A DNA stretch of 64,000 nt, taken from NCBI RefSeq assembly GCF_014645135.1, contig NZ_BMLH01000007.1:49334-113333 (forward strand), given 5' to 3'. The position numbers and the translations under genes are program-made. Below, one piece after another: positions 1 to 8,079 of this stretch (its first letter is position 1; each line of letters starts with the position of its first letter). This stretch comes from Rheinheimera tangshanensis. Its GTDB lineage: Bacteria; Pseudomonadota; Gammaproteobacteria; Enterobacterales; Alteromonadaceae. Below the pieces are notes generated by a model. That model was not told the DNA's origin, made no database searches, and was given only the letters and a program-made list of their open reading frames with translations.

Positions 1-848
1 TGGGAGAAGTGAGCTGGCCGGTACTTCGGATGGTCTGCCAAATGGAACTGACGAGTCATATGCTGGTGAATGCGGCGATGGATAGATATGCCAGCAATGA
101 AATGGTACTGGCTGAGCAGTTGATTGAGACCACTCCCGATAACAGTCTGACCTTGTTTGACCGCGGCTTTTATTCGTTGGGATTGTTACATGCGTGGCAA
201 CGCAATGGACACAATCGACACTGGCTTATTCCGCTGAAAAAAGGCACTCAGTACGAGGTCTTAGAAAAGCTAGGCAAACAGGACTATAGGGTTCGGTTGA
301 ACACGACGCCACAGGCGCGGAAAAAATGGGCAGAACTGCCAGAAGAGATAGAAGCGCGTTTATTGCATAAAAAAATCAAGGGAAAAGAGTGCTTTATCCT
401 GACGTCCATGCTGGATACTCAGCGTTATGTCGGCGATGAAATCGTCGATTTATACAGCCAGCGCTGGGAAATTGAATTGGGTTACCGGGAGATGAAACAA
501 CAGCTGCTGCAGAATGAATTTACACTGCGCAGTAAAAAGCCAGAACTCATCAGGCAAGAGTTATGGGGGATGTTGTTATGTTACAACCTTATCCGATACC
601 AGATGGTAAGGATGAGTAAGGTCTTGCCGGGTATTTATCCAAACGAACTGAGTTTTACCTTGTGCGCGCATGCCATCATCAACATGTTCACGTTTGGTTT
701 TACATTGAGTCATGCCCATCACATACCCAAAGAACTCTCGAACCTGACAGAGCAGGCTGAGTTTTACGTCTTACCATTCAGGCGCGAAGAGCGTAGTTAT
801 CCAAGGCAAATCAAAAGGAAATCCAGCAAATATGCGTACAAAAAATAA
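1..848 (+). CDS. IS4-family transposase, 5' end cut by window edge
   Basis: DDE transposase that would catalyse movement of its own insertion sequence. The frame is open to the first base of the window, so the N-terminus and first catalytic Asp lie outside. Visible parts are the second catalytic region ([10 protein letters not shown], about 50 residues into the visible protein) and the IS4-type YREK signature with the catalytic Glu ([15 protein letters not shown]). The basic C-terminal tail ends at a TAA that runs into a perfect 12-bp palindrome. No frameshift is seen in the visible part, so the element could be intact. Assignment to the IS4 family rests on the Y-R-E-K spacing; the exact IS name cannot be given. 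Confidence 0.85.
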   Translation, partial: GEVSWPVLRMVCQMELTSHMLVNAAMDRYASNEMVLAEQLIETTPDNSLTLFDRGFYSLGLLHAWQRNGHNRHWLIPLKKGTQYEVLEKLGKQDYRVRLNTTPQARKKWAELPEEIEARLLHKKIKGKECFILTSMLDTQRYVGDEIVDLYSQRWEIELGYREMKQQLLQNEFTLRSKKPELIRQELWGMLLCYNLIRYQMVRMSKVLPGIYPNELSFTLCAHAIINMFTFGFTLSHAHHIPKELSNLTEQAEFYVLPFRREERSYPRQIKRKSSKYAYKK

Positions 849-875
849 TGCCAGTCAGCTTAACTGACTGGCATT
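847..875. terminator. Perfect hairpin at the end of the transposase gene
   Basis: Two 12-base arms (AATGCCAGTCAG and its complement) are separated by CTTAA and begin inside the transposase stop codon. There is no T-run directly after it, but a T6 stretch follows about 15 bases later. It may stop read-through out of the IS, or be part of the IS end. The outer terminal inverted repeat cannot be defined because the left end is missing. Confidence 0.5.
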
Positions 876-908
876 AGCCATGAAGGCTCTTTTTTAAGAT
901 AGCAGCAA

Positions 909-1826
909 TTAAAATTCTACTTTGCCATCGCGGATGTGTTGTTCACCCCGTTGTTTAGCTAGCGCAATCTGTTTTTGACGCTCAGCAAAGGAAGCTTTTT
1001 GCTCTTCAGTAATTTTGTCATGGCAATGTGGGCAACTTAACCCCTGTACATACAGCGGCGATTTCATTTCATCTTGTGACAACGGCATACGGCACGCATA
1101 ACACTGATCGTAACTGCCCTGTTCCAAACCATGTTTAACAGCCACACGCTGATCAAATACAAAACATTCACCCTGCCACAAACTCTCTGGTTCTGGCACT
1201 TCTTCCAGGTATTTCAGAATACCGCCATCAAGGTGATACACTTCTTCAAAGCCCTGCTCTTTTAAAAAGGCGGTCGACTTTTCACAGCGAATACCACCAG
1301 TGCAAAACATAGCCACTTTTTTATGTTTGGTTTTGTCCAGGTTTTGCTCCGCCCACTCTGGGAACTCTCGGAAGCTGGTGGTATTTGGATTGATGGCGTT
1401 TTTAAAAGTGCCAATGGCCACTTCGTAGTCGTTGCGGGTATCAATAACAATAGTCTCCGGATCCGAAATCAGTTGATTCCAGGCTTCACCTTTAACATAA
1501 GTACCCACTATATGAGCCGGATTGATACCTTCTACGCCCATAGTGACAATTTCTTTTTTCAGCTTGACCTTAGTGCGATAAAACGCCTGCTCATCGGCAA
1601 AAGATTCTTTGTAGGACATGCCATCAAACCGGCTATCGGCAGCAAACCATTGCAGCATCGCGTCTATACCTTCGCGTGGGCCACAAATAGTGCCATTAAT
1701 GCCCTCTTCAGCCAACAGCAAAGTGCCTTTGACTTTATTCAGAACTAAGTGTTGATAGAGCTTATCGCGTAAAGCGACATAATCAGGTAGAGCGACGAAT
1801 TTATATAAAGCAGCAACAACGTACAT
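909..1826 (-). CDS. trhO: tRNA uridine(34) hydroxylase TrhO (rhodanese family)
   Basis: Probable oxygen-dependent hydroxylase that makes 5-hydroxyuridine at the wobble position of tRNAs in the cytoplasm (YceA/TrhO family). The N-terminal part carries the AEEGINGTI motif typical of the family. The rhodanese domain follows, with the catalytic Cys loop [12 protein letters not shown] near residue 175, and a Cys-rich C-terminal region ([14 protein letters not shown]) that looks like a zinc site. The open frame extends to a TTG at 1871 with no ribosome site. I chose the ATG at 1826 because AAGGTGA lies 8 bases upstream; this gives 305 residues. It stands alone on the minus strand. Confidence 0.9.
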   Translation of the reverse strand: MYVVAALYKFVALPDYVALRDKLYQHLVLNKVKGTLLLAEEGINGTICGPREGIDAMLQWFAADSRFDGMSYKESFADEQAFYRTKVKLKKEIVTMGVEGINPAHIVGTYVKGEAWNQLISDPETIVIDTRNDYEVAIGTFKNAINPNTTSFREFPEWAEQNLDKTKHKKVAMFCTGGIRCEKSTAFLKEQGFEEVYHLDGGILKYLEEVPEPESLWQGECFVFDQRVAVKHGLEQGSYDQCYACRMPLSQDEMKSPLYVQGLSCPHCHDKITEEQKASFAERQKQIALAKQRGEQHIRDGKVEF

Positions 1827-1925
1827 CTTTGAGTTCACCTTCTGCAAAGCCGGACCGTAAATCCGGGGCAAAAATACGGGCGAGCATTATAGCTACTGAA
1901 CATGAAATAACAAGTTTCAGCAGGC

Positions 1926-2468
1926 TTAATGCCTGAATTCAAGCTCTGGTGGCACGGCAAGTGCCAGCTCAAAAGTTTGCTCTCCATCTGTGATCAATAA
2001 CTTATCATCCTCTCGCCATAGATCTAACTGCATATGACCTTTAAGCATGCTGCAAAAATCCAGTAATTGTTGATGAGATAAGGTATGGAACAGTACATTG
2101 CTGAAATGTTGTTTGTATTGGCTTTTAATTTTTTTCTGATCCGTTTCATCCAGAAATAACACCACCTGATCGGCCTGATGACTGGCGCGTTGCATATGCT
2201 TTTCGCTGAGCAAATCAACATTACACCAAAGTTTGATATGGTCGGTCGCATCACTGACATACAGATCAGGCGTTTTGCCAGCGCCCTCTGTTTTCGACAG
2301 TTGGGGGGAAAACTCAAAAAAGGATAGGTAGGCCAGCAAACGACGGGCAAAATGTTCTGCCAACTCTGTTTTATAGGGTGCTATATAACAGGTTCGTTTT
2401 TGGTACAGATGGCTCACCTCTGATGCATAATTCAGATCCAGCCGAATCACCTTACTGACTACTTGCAT
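1926..2468 (-). CDS. yaeQ: YaeQ family protein
   Basis: 180 residues, the usual length of the YaeQ family, which has a PD-(D/E)XK nuclease-like fold but no firmly known reaction. Family features seen are the RRLLAYLSFFEFSPQLSKTEG stretch near residue 43, a PDLYVSD segment and the IKLWCNVDLLSEKHMQRAS segment that matches the conserved region around the putative active site. The start ATG has GAGG seven bases upstream. It lies just upstream of trhO on the same strand with a 99-bp gap, so co-transcription is possible but not shown. Confidence 0.85.
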   Translation of the reverse strand: MQVVSKVIRLDLNYASEVSHLYQKRTCYIAPYKTELAEHFARRLLAYLSFFEFSPQLSKTEGAGKTPDLYVSDATDHIKLWCNVDLLSEKHMQRASHQADQVVLFLDETDQKKIKSQYKQHFSNVLFHTLSHQQLLDFCSMLKGHMQLDLWREDDKLLITDGEQTFELALAVPPELEFRH

Positions 2469-2503
2469 ACAGACACCTCGCTGGTATCGGCAACAACCTC
2501 TGT

Positions 2504-3154
2504 TTAGTGTAGCTGAGATTGAATTGCACCATAGATCAGATGCATAGCCAGTGCCAGTAATACGCCGCCCATTAACCTATCAAACCAATAGCCTTTGCGT
2601 AGTAAAAAAGACCTTACTTTTTCGCGGGTTAGGATTACAGATAAAAAAGAAAACCAGACTGCAGTAGCACCAGCCATATAAACGCCGTAGATCACTTTGT
2701 ATGAAACTGGTGTCATAGGCGAAATAATGACGGCAAAAAGCGATAAAAAAAACAAGGTCGCTTTGGGGTTCAGGCCATTAGTGACAAAACCTGAAGTAAA
2801 AGCTTTAAGCAAGGATGGACTTTCCGCTATAGCTTCTGCTTTGTCATCCGTCGTAACTGAAACAGGTGCACCACTGCGAACAGCCTGCCAGCCTATGTAA
2901 GCCAGATAGGCTGCCGCCAGTACGCTGAACAAAGTAAATAACCAAGGCGTAGTTTTAATCAACAGCCCAACACCGAGCAGCGAATAACAGACATGCAGAA
3001 AAATCGCCATGCCTATACCCATACTGGCGGCTAATGCAACATTACGGCCATAACGTACTGCATAACGTAATACGATCGCAAAATCTGGGCCTGGACTTGC
3101 AACAGCGACCAAATGAACCGAGGCGATTAAGATAAATTCAGGCCAAAACTCCAT
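2504..3154 (-). CDS. LysE/RhtB-family amino-acid exporter
   Basis: Inner-membrane translocator of about six helices, of the family that exports amino acids such as lysine, threonine or homoserine lactone. The family signature ASPGPDFAIVLRYAVRYGR is at residues 18-36, and GFVTNGLNPKATLFFLSLF at about 125-143 is the second conserved region. At 216 residues it is full length. The start ATG is preceded by AAGGAT. The substrate cannot be read from sequence. It lies 36 bp upstream of yaeQ on the same strand, and its 5' side faces the zinc-receptor promoter. Confidence 0.88.
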   Translation of the reverse strand: MEFWPEFILIASVHLVAVASPGPDFAIVLRYAVRYGRNVALAASMGIGMAIFLHVCYSLLGVGLLIKTTPWLFTLFSVLAAAYLAYIGWQAVRSGAPVSVTTDDKAEAIAESPSLLKAFTSGFVTNGLNPKATLFFLSLFAVIISPMTPVSYKVIYGVYMAGATAVWFSFLSVILTREKVRSFLLRKGYWFDRLMGGVLLALAMHLIYGAIQSQLH

Positions 3155-3234
3155 GCCTTATCCTTTTGATAATTCGTAGATAAATGAGTTGTAATTAGAG
3201 CATGAGGCTACAGGCTTTCGAAATGAAATCTCGA

Positions 3235-3304
3235 AAAAATGTTACTTCATCACAAAAGTACTTGCGCTAAAATCGTTAATCCGCAAAAATGTTATAACAT
3301 CACA
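3235..3304 (+). promoter_or_regulatory. Two Zur-like operators 50 bp apart
   Basis: Bases 3285-3304 (AAAAATGTTATAACATCACA) contain the perfect palindrome ATGTTATAACAT, which fits the gammaproteobacterial Zur box. Bases 3235-3254 (AAAAATGTTACTTCATCACA) match it at 17 of 20 positions, exactly 50 bp upstream. Both precede a TonB receptor with metal-binding loops, which supports zinc control. Zur binding is inferred; only the repeats are seen. Confidence 0.65.
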
Positions 3305-3333
3305 CACATTAACCAACAGTAAAAGGTTTTTCG

Positions 3334-5715
3334 ATGCGCCCTTCTCTTTTTCAACTTTCTCCATTGGCTGCGCTGGTCGCTGCAGTCTTTTCAACTCAAG
3401 TTCAGGCACAAAGTGTCAGCATTAACGGCCTTATTTTGGATCAGGACGGAAAAGCTATTGAGCAAGCTCGTGTGCACGTACATGGCCGTCAGCAATACGT
3501 TTATGCCGATAAAAACGGCCGCTTTACTATTCAGGCCCCTGCGGATGCAGAACTGCATATATCTGCCAAAGGCTATGGTGATCAATTTGTGAAAGTCGCA
3601 GACGCACAAAGCGACCAGCTTAAGATCCAACTCGAAGCCGGTGGTCTGGAACGTATTGTGGTCGCAGCATCTGGCTTGCATCACTACGACCTGGAAATGG
3701 CCAACCCTGTCTCTGTGTTATCCGGTGAAGAACTGAGCTGTAAAACTGAACCGACGATAGGCGAAACCTTAAAGTCTATGCCTGGTGTGCACAGTAACTA
3801 TTATGGTCCTGTGGCTGCCAGCCCTATTCTGCGTGGCCTGGATGGTCCACGAGTTCGTATTTTGAATAATGGATTGGATTCAGCCGACGTGTCACGTATC
3901 GGTCCTGATCACGCTATCACAGCTGATGCCATTACCACTGAGCAGATTGAAGTCTTGCGTGGTCCTTCTACCTTGCTATACGGCAGTGGCGCTGTGGGTG
4001 GTGTAGTGAATGTGGTCGACAACAGATTACCGCGTCAGTTGCGCCCTGCCAGCACTCAGATTGAAACCCGCTACAGTTCTGGCGCAGATGAAAAGACTGC
4101 GGCTTTGGCGCACGACGGTGGTCAGGAGCAAATAGCCTGGCATTTTGATGGTTTCAAGCGCAAAACAAATAATTACGATGTGCCCGACTTTACCAATGAT
4201 GAGGGAGAAAGTACCAATCAACTGGCGAACTCCTGGTTAGATAATTCGGCAGTCAATGGTGGATTAAGCTGGATCACTGACAAAGGTTTGTTAGGTTTCT
4301 CCGTAGGTCATATTGACAGTGAATACGGCATTCCTGGTCATCACCATCATCATGAAGAACACGAAGAAGATGAGCATGAAGAGGAAGAAAACCATCAGGA
4401 AGACGGTGTCTTTGCCCGCGTAAAACAAGACAGATACGGCTTAGCAGGTGAGCTCTATAAACCATTCGCTGGCATTGAAACTTTATCTTTTAACAGTGCT
4501 CTGACCCGCTATCAGCATCATGAAATTGAAGGTGGTGCTATTGGTACTACCTTCAAAAATGACAGCTTTGAAAGTCGTTTCACTGCTGAGCATGAAACCT
4601 TCGCTGGCTGGCATGGGGTTGTGGGTTACCACCTGCAGCAAAGTGATTACAAGGCCATTGGTGATGAGGCTTTTACACCGGACAGCAAAACAGATTCTCA
4701 CGCTCTATTTGTGTTGGAGGAACGTAGTTTCGGTGATTTCACGGCGCAGTTAGGCGCCCGTATTGAACAGATCGACTACAAAGCTTCCGGCATAGAATTT
4801 GAGCATCACCATGACGAAGACGCAGCGGAAGAGCATTCGTCTGAAAACGTCAAAAATGATTTTACTGCAGCAAGTGCCTCGGCAGGTCTGGTCTGGAACT
4901 TCCAACCAGGTTACAACTGGGCACTGTCAGTGAGCCGCTCTGAACGTGCGCCAAGTGCTGCTGAGCTCTATTCCAACGGTGCACATATTGCGACTCAAAC
5001 CTATGAACTGGGTTTGGCTTATGCACTCGATGCCGATGGCGAGATCAGCAAATCTGAAACTGACTTCAAAAAGGAAGTTGCGAATAATATCGACCTGACT
5101 TTGCGCAAGTTTGAAGGGGACTTTACCTTCACCTACAACCTGTTTTACAACAAAGTGCATAACTATTTATACATGCGGGATTCTGGCTTAACCATGGCCG
5201 ATCTGGAGGCTCACGAGGAAGAAGGTCATGAAGAAGAACATGATCATGAGCACGAAGGGGAAGAATTCTCCATTTTCCATTACCAACAACAGGATGCCAC
5301 TTTATATGGCGCCGAATTCGCGATGGCTTATCAGCTGACTGCTGAGCAGGAATTGGAGTTCTTTATCGACTCAGTGCGGGCTAAACTGGATAACGGTGGT
5401 GATTTGCCACGTATCCCGCCTGTTAAAGCGGGCGCTGGATACAGCTACTCAGCACAGGATTGGTCTGCCACTATCGATTGGACTCATTATATGAAACAAA
5501 ATCGGGTTGCAGCTGGCGAAAGCGCTACAGGTTCTTACCAGATCCTTGATTTAGGTTTTAGCTACTACTTTAATCTGAATGATCTGGACCTGACAGCTTT
5601 TGCCAAAGCCAATAATCTGACAGATGAACTTGGATTCGTACACAGCTCCTTTATTAAAGAAGATGCACCTCTGCCAGGCCGTTCTTTTACCTTAGGTCTC
5701 AAAGCCCGCTTCTAA
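3334..5715 (+). CDS. znuD: TonB-dependent zinc receptor (ZnuD-like)
   Basis: Outer-membrane TonB-dependent channel, probably for zinc uptake under zinc limitation. It has a signal peptide (cleavage after STQVQA, about residue 25), then a carboxypeptidase-regulatory-like domain (about 28-100), the plug (about 110-230, with ILRGLDGPRVRILNNG and EVLRGPSTLLYGSGAVGGVVN) and a beta barrel ending in a C-terminal Phe. Three loops are very rich in His, Glu and Asp: residues about 336-357 (five consecutive His), 490-505 and 626-645. These are typical metal-capturing loops of ZnuD. The upstream Zur-like operators support the assignment. A different divalent metal such as nickel cannot be excluded. No TonB gene is nearby. 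Confidence 0.85.
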   Translation: MRPSLFQLSPLAALVAAVFSTQVQAQSVSINGLILDQDGKAIEQARVHVHGRQQYVYADKNGRFTIQAPADAELHISAKGYGDQFVKVADAQSDQLKIQLEAGGLERIVVAASGLHHYDLEMANPVSVLSGEELSCKTEPTIGETLKSMPGVHSNYYGPVAASPILRGLDGPRVRILNNGLDSADVSRIGPDHAITADAITTEQIEVLRGPSTLLYGSGAVGGVVNVVDNRLPRQLRPASTQIETRYSSGADEKTAALAHDGGQEQIAWHFDGFKRKTNNYDVPDFTNDEGESTNQLANSWLDNSAVNGGLSWITDKGLLGFSVGHIDSEYGIPGHHHHHEEHEEDEHEEEENHQEDGVFARVKQDRYGLAGELYKPFAGIETLSFNSALTRYQHHEIEGGAIGTTFKNDSFESRFTAEHETFAGWHGVVGYHLQQSDYKAIGDEAFTPDSKTDSHALFVLEERSFGDFTAQLGARIEQIDYKASGIEFEHHHDEDAAEEHSSENVKNDFTAASASAGLVWNFQPGYNWALSVSRSERAPSAAELYSNGAHIATQTYELGLAYALDADGEISKSETDFKKEVANNIDLTLRKFEGDFTFTYNLFYNKVHNYLYMRDSGLTMADLEAHEEEGHEEEHDHEHEGEEFSIFHYQQQDATLYGAEFAMAYQLTAEQELEFFIDSVRAKLDNGGDLPRIPPVKAGAGYSYSAQDWSATIDWTHYMKQNRVAAGESATGSYQILDLGFSYYFNLNDLDLTAFAKANNLTDELGFVHSSFIKEDAPLPGRSFTLGLKARF

Positions 5716-5843
5716 TATACCCTTCGTACTTGAAGCCGCAGCTTTGTTGACTACGAGCTCTCGCCCCGGTCACATAGGGAAACTATGCTCCCGGGGTCTC
5801 ACGCTCCTGTCGCCTCTCTGCAACTCCAATTACTTTGGGTATA
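5716..5843. repeat. Imperfect palindromic intergenic element (about 128 bp)
   Basis: The two ends are imperfect inverted repeats: TATACCCTTCGTACTTGAAG on the left, against TATACCCAAAGTAATTGGAG read on the opposite strand at the right. About 19 of 26 positions match. The centre holds a second hairpin built on CCCCGG and CATAG arms. The first 33 bases recur almost unchanged at 45023-45055. It looks like a small non-autonomous or REP/ERIC-like intergenic element. Confidence 0.6.
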
Positions 5844-5879
5844 AGGGTATAAATGAAGTTGTTAAGCCCCTAAAACGCA

Positions 5880-5904
5880 CAAGGCCCCTAATATAGGGGC
5901 CTTG
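5880..5904. terminator. Bidirectional terminator between znuD and rmf
   Basis: 11-bp perfect GC-rich stem (CAAGGCCCCTA and its complement) with a 3-base loop. A TTAT tract follows on the plus side and a T-rich tract on the minus side. It sits between the convergent znuD and rmf genes and can end both. Confidence 0.75.
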
Positions 5905-5921
5905 TTATCTGAATTCGTAAA

Positions 5922-6104
5922 TTATTGACCTCTGGCAAACAGGCCAGTCCCTTTGTCTTCCATCGCTTCCCGGTACCCTCCGAGCCATTGCGATCTGGTG
6001 TCTAAATTCTGATAAGGACAAATCTCTTTTGAGCGACCTGTGACAGCGGCGCGATAACCTTGAGCATGAGCACGTTCTAAACGATCTCTTTTCTGTCTTT
6101 TCAT
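5922..6104 (-). CDS. rmf: Ribosome modulation factor RMF
   Basis: Small basic stationary-phase protein that binds 70S ribosomes and drives their pairing into inactive 100S dimers. The 60-residue protein opens MKRQKRDRLERAHAQGYRAA and keeps the family's GRSKEICPYQ and RSQWLGGYREAMED blocks, so recognition is direct. The start is the ATG at 6104, matching the family N-terminus; GAGGAAG lies about 10 bases upstream. Open frames extending further 5' are not part of the product. In this group rmf commonly sits near the DUF3466-uup-rlmL genes that follow here, but it has its own intergenic region. Confidence 0.95.
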   Translation of the reverse strand: MKRQKRDRLERAHAQGYRAAVTGRSKEICPYQNLDTRSQWLGGYREAMEDKGTGLFARGQ

Positions 6105-6382
6105 AAGGCAATCTTCCTCGATCTGGTAAATAACAAGCAACTTGCGTTGCACTTTAATAGATAGTCGAGATGCTCAAAAGGTTCCACAATTAAACTTAAC
6201 CCCACCCTATTGACATTAAGTAAGAACCTGAACTTATTTAAGATTTGATGACAAAATAATTTAAAATTTTTGAATTTTTGAATTTTTGAATTTTTGAATT
6301 TTTCTACAGTATTGCTCATGCTTCGGTATATTTACGCTCAGGGGGATAGATGCTGACACGATAAAAGCCTACTGGCGGAGCG
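6105..6382. other. AT-rich intergenic region upstream of rmf
   Basis: 278 bp with no convincing gene. It must hold the rmf promoter (minus strand) but I could not fix a clear -35/-10 pair. It contains the 8-bp tandem repeat at 6265-6303. A 72-codon minus-strand open frame crosses that repeat and ends in an ATGA overlap with the rmf start. It has low-complexity content and no good ribosome site, so I do not call it a gene. Confidence 0.6.
6265..6303. repeat. 8-bp tandem repeat AATTTTTG, about 5 copies
   Basis: Four perfect consecutive copies of AATTTTTG followed by AATTTTT. It lies about 160-200 bp upstream of the rmf start. The unit length is not a multiple of three, so slippage would shift any frame crossing it. 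It could also act as an A-tract bending or UP-like region for rmf. Confidence 0.9.
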
Positions 6383-6411
6383 AAAAAAAAACCTGCCGAA
6401 GCAGGTTCTTT
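6383..6411 (-). terminator. Rho-independent terminator of the rlmL-uup-DUF3466 operon
   Basis: Read on the minus strand: a 7-bp stem AACCTGC...GCAGGTT with a TTCG tetraloop, followed by a run of nine T. It lies 16 bases after the DUF3466 stop codon. Confidence 0.9.
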
Positions 6412-6426
6412 AAACCGGATCTAGCT

Positions 6427-8067
6427 TTACTTTACCCGTCTTCTTAATATCACTAAAGGTAACAGTAGTAAAGTTAGCCAACCTGAAGTGCCGCCTTTAC
6501 GCTCATAAGTCACTTCTTCTGGTGCGTTACAGTTTTCAATAGTACCGTTAGGGACAGGTGTTAATTTCACCGGGCGAACGACGTTTTCAAGTACCGGATT
6601 ACCTGCACTATCCTTCACTACTTCGCCTTTTGCATCTCTTTGCTCAACCGAGAAAACAGCATTGGCTAGGATCTCATTGTTGTTGTTGATATCTTTTGCT
6701 TCAACCAAATTAAAATTCACACCACAAGGCAATAAAGTATTTAAGTCAGTCATAGTCTGATCTTCCAGATTGTATAAAAATGCAACCTGGCGACGTGTCG
6801 TACTGTCGTCTGGGATCACCTCAGCTGCGCCTACAATCAGATTGTTTTCATTAATAGCTGAAGGAATAGTGCCTGAAGTACTGAAAAAGCCATTAGGGTA
6901 TGTGACTGTTTTGGTATTGTAATCAAAAATAAACATCCGGTTACGCGCTATACCGTTCATTCTTTTATTCGCATTGCCGACTATGATGTTTTCATTGTTG
7001 ATGTCGTTTGCTGAGCTTGAGTCCCACTCGATCGGATCAACAATGGCTGAAACCTCACCTTCGGCAAATACTGTCGCATGACTGGTTCTGATTTGACGCT
7101 CTTCACTCACATAGGTGGAATAGCCCACAGCAACAGCGTCATCGTTTACTGATAAAGCACGACTGACGTACGTTAAATCAGAGGTCTCTGCTATAGCCGG
7201 GCCTAAAAAGCCGTATTGAACCGGAGCGGAAATCTGACCTGTGTCGTTCATTTTCCACACCAGTGCTCTTTCAACATAACTGGTGGTTGCAAGATTATAG
7301 TAACAAAGGCTTAAAGGGGATGCTTTACCTGTACATGTAGTATTTACTGCTTCTTGCGTCGCAGTTGGCATAGAGACACTGCCTGAGCCTGCGATGTAAT
7401 TCGATTCGCTAATTTTAGACGCAAAGGAAAAACCGCCGCCTAACTCTTCAAAGGGGATAGGTAACGGCGTGACGCTGTTGCCATTGACAACATATGATTT
7501 CATGTAGCCTGGCTCAGGCATCCATAATTCCACCGTTTCAGGTGAAGGAGTCGTTTCAGTGGCCTCAGGAGTAAAGCTTTGTAGAGTAAAGGTTGTTGTA
7601 GCTAAAGCAACGGCATTGCCACTGCTATTAATATCGTAGAGATATTCTTTGTTGGTTGGAACAGCAGACTGCTCTCTGATCTTAACTTGCGCGCCCGTTG
7701 ATAAGTTCAGTGCCATCACGTCACTGTATCGTTGAACACTAAAATTCGTGCTTTTGCTTTCTAAATAACTCAACAATTGTGCCAGTGAAGCCGCAGTCAC
7801 ATTGCCCAGTTTAATTTGTTCAATGGCTTCCGCCGACAATCTGGCTGTTAAATCAGCATCTTCAAAATTTAATCGACTGACATCAACCGGGAAGTTGTAG
7901 ATCAAACTACCACTACCTACTACATCACCATTATCATTAATAGCTGCGCCATACTGAGAGCGTGTAGTGCTGACTTCCGGCAACTCCTGGACCTGATAAA
8001 CAGCGGCATAGGCTGAACTGGCTGCCAGGCCGGGTAATAAGGCTAATACTACGGGTGATAATCTCAT
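6427..8067 (-). CDS. DUF3466 family exported protein with GlyGly-CTERM-like tail
   Basis: 546 residues of unknown function. The N-terminal signal peptide is about 22 residues (MRLSPVVLALLPGLAASSAYA). The body contains repeated AINDNGDVVGSG, DINNENIIVGNA and AINENNLIVGAA units, as in beta-propeller-like HAF/DUF3466 proteins. The C-terminus has a GG pair, a hydrophobic helix (SGWLTLLLLPLVIL) and RRR. That is the layout of GlyGly-CTERM sorting signals, which rhombosortase cuts for release or anchoring at the surface; this role is an inference. The ATG has GGGGA upstream, and the gene follows uup by only 12 bp, so it belongs to that operon. Confidence 0.8.
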   Translation of the reverse strand: MRLSPVVLALLPGLAASSAYAAVYQVQELPEVSTTRSQYGAAINDNGDVVGSGSLIYNFPVDVSRLNFEDADLTARLSAEAIEQIKLGNVTAASLAQLLSYLESKSTNFSVQRYSDVMALNLSTGAQVKIREQSAVPTNKEYLYDINSSGNAVALATTTFTLQSFTPEATETTPSPETVELWMPEPGYMKSYVVNGNSVTPLPIPFEELGGGFSFASKISESNYIAGSGSVSMPTATQEAVNTTCTGKASPLSLCYYNLATTSYVERALVWKMNDTGQISAPVQYGFLGPAIAETSDLTYVSRALSVNDDAVAVGYSTYVSEERQIRTSHATVFAEGEVSAIVDPIEWDSSSANDINNENIIVGNANKRMNGIARNRMFIFDYNTKTVTYPNGFFSTSGTIPSAINENNLIVGAAEVIPDDSTTRRQVAFLYNLEDQTMTDLNTLLPCGVNFNLVEAKDINNNNEILANAVFSVEQRDAKGEVVKDSAGNPVLENVVRPVKLTPVPNGTIENCNAPEEVTYERKGGTSGWLTLLLLPLVILRRRVK

Positions 8068-8079
8068 TCAGGTCCCCTG

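Noticed and set aside
1323-1748. 141-codon plus-strand open frame opposite trhO
   Set aside because: It is an antisense shadow of trhO, which has clear family motifs.
6101-6319. 72-codon minus-strand frame leading into rmf
   Set aside because: Low-complexity N-terminus from the tandem repeat and a poor ribosome site; kept only as a possible contingency leader in the findings.
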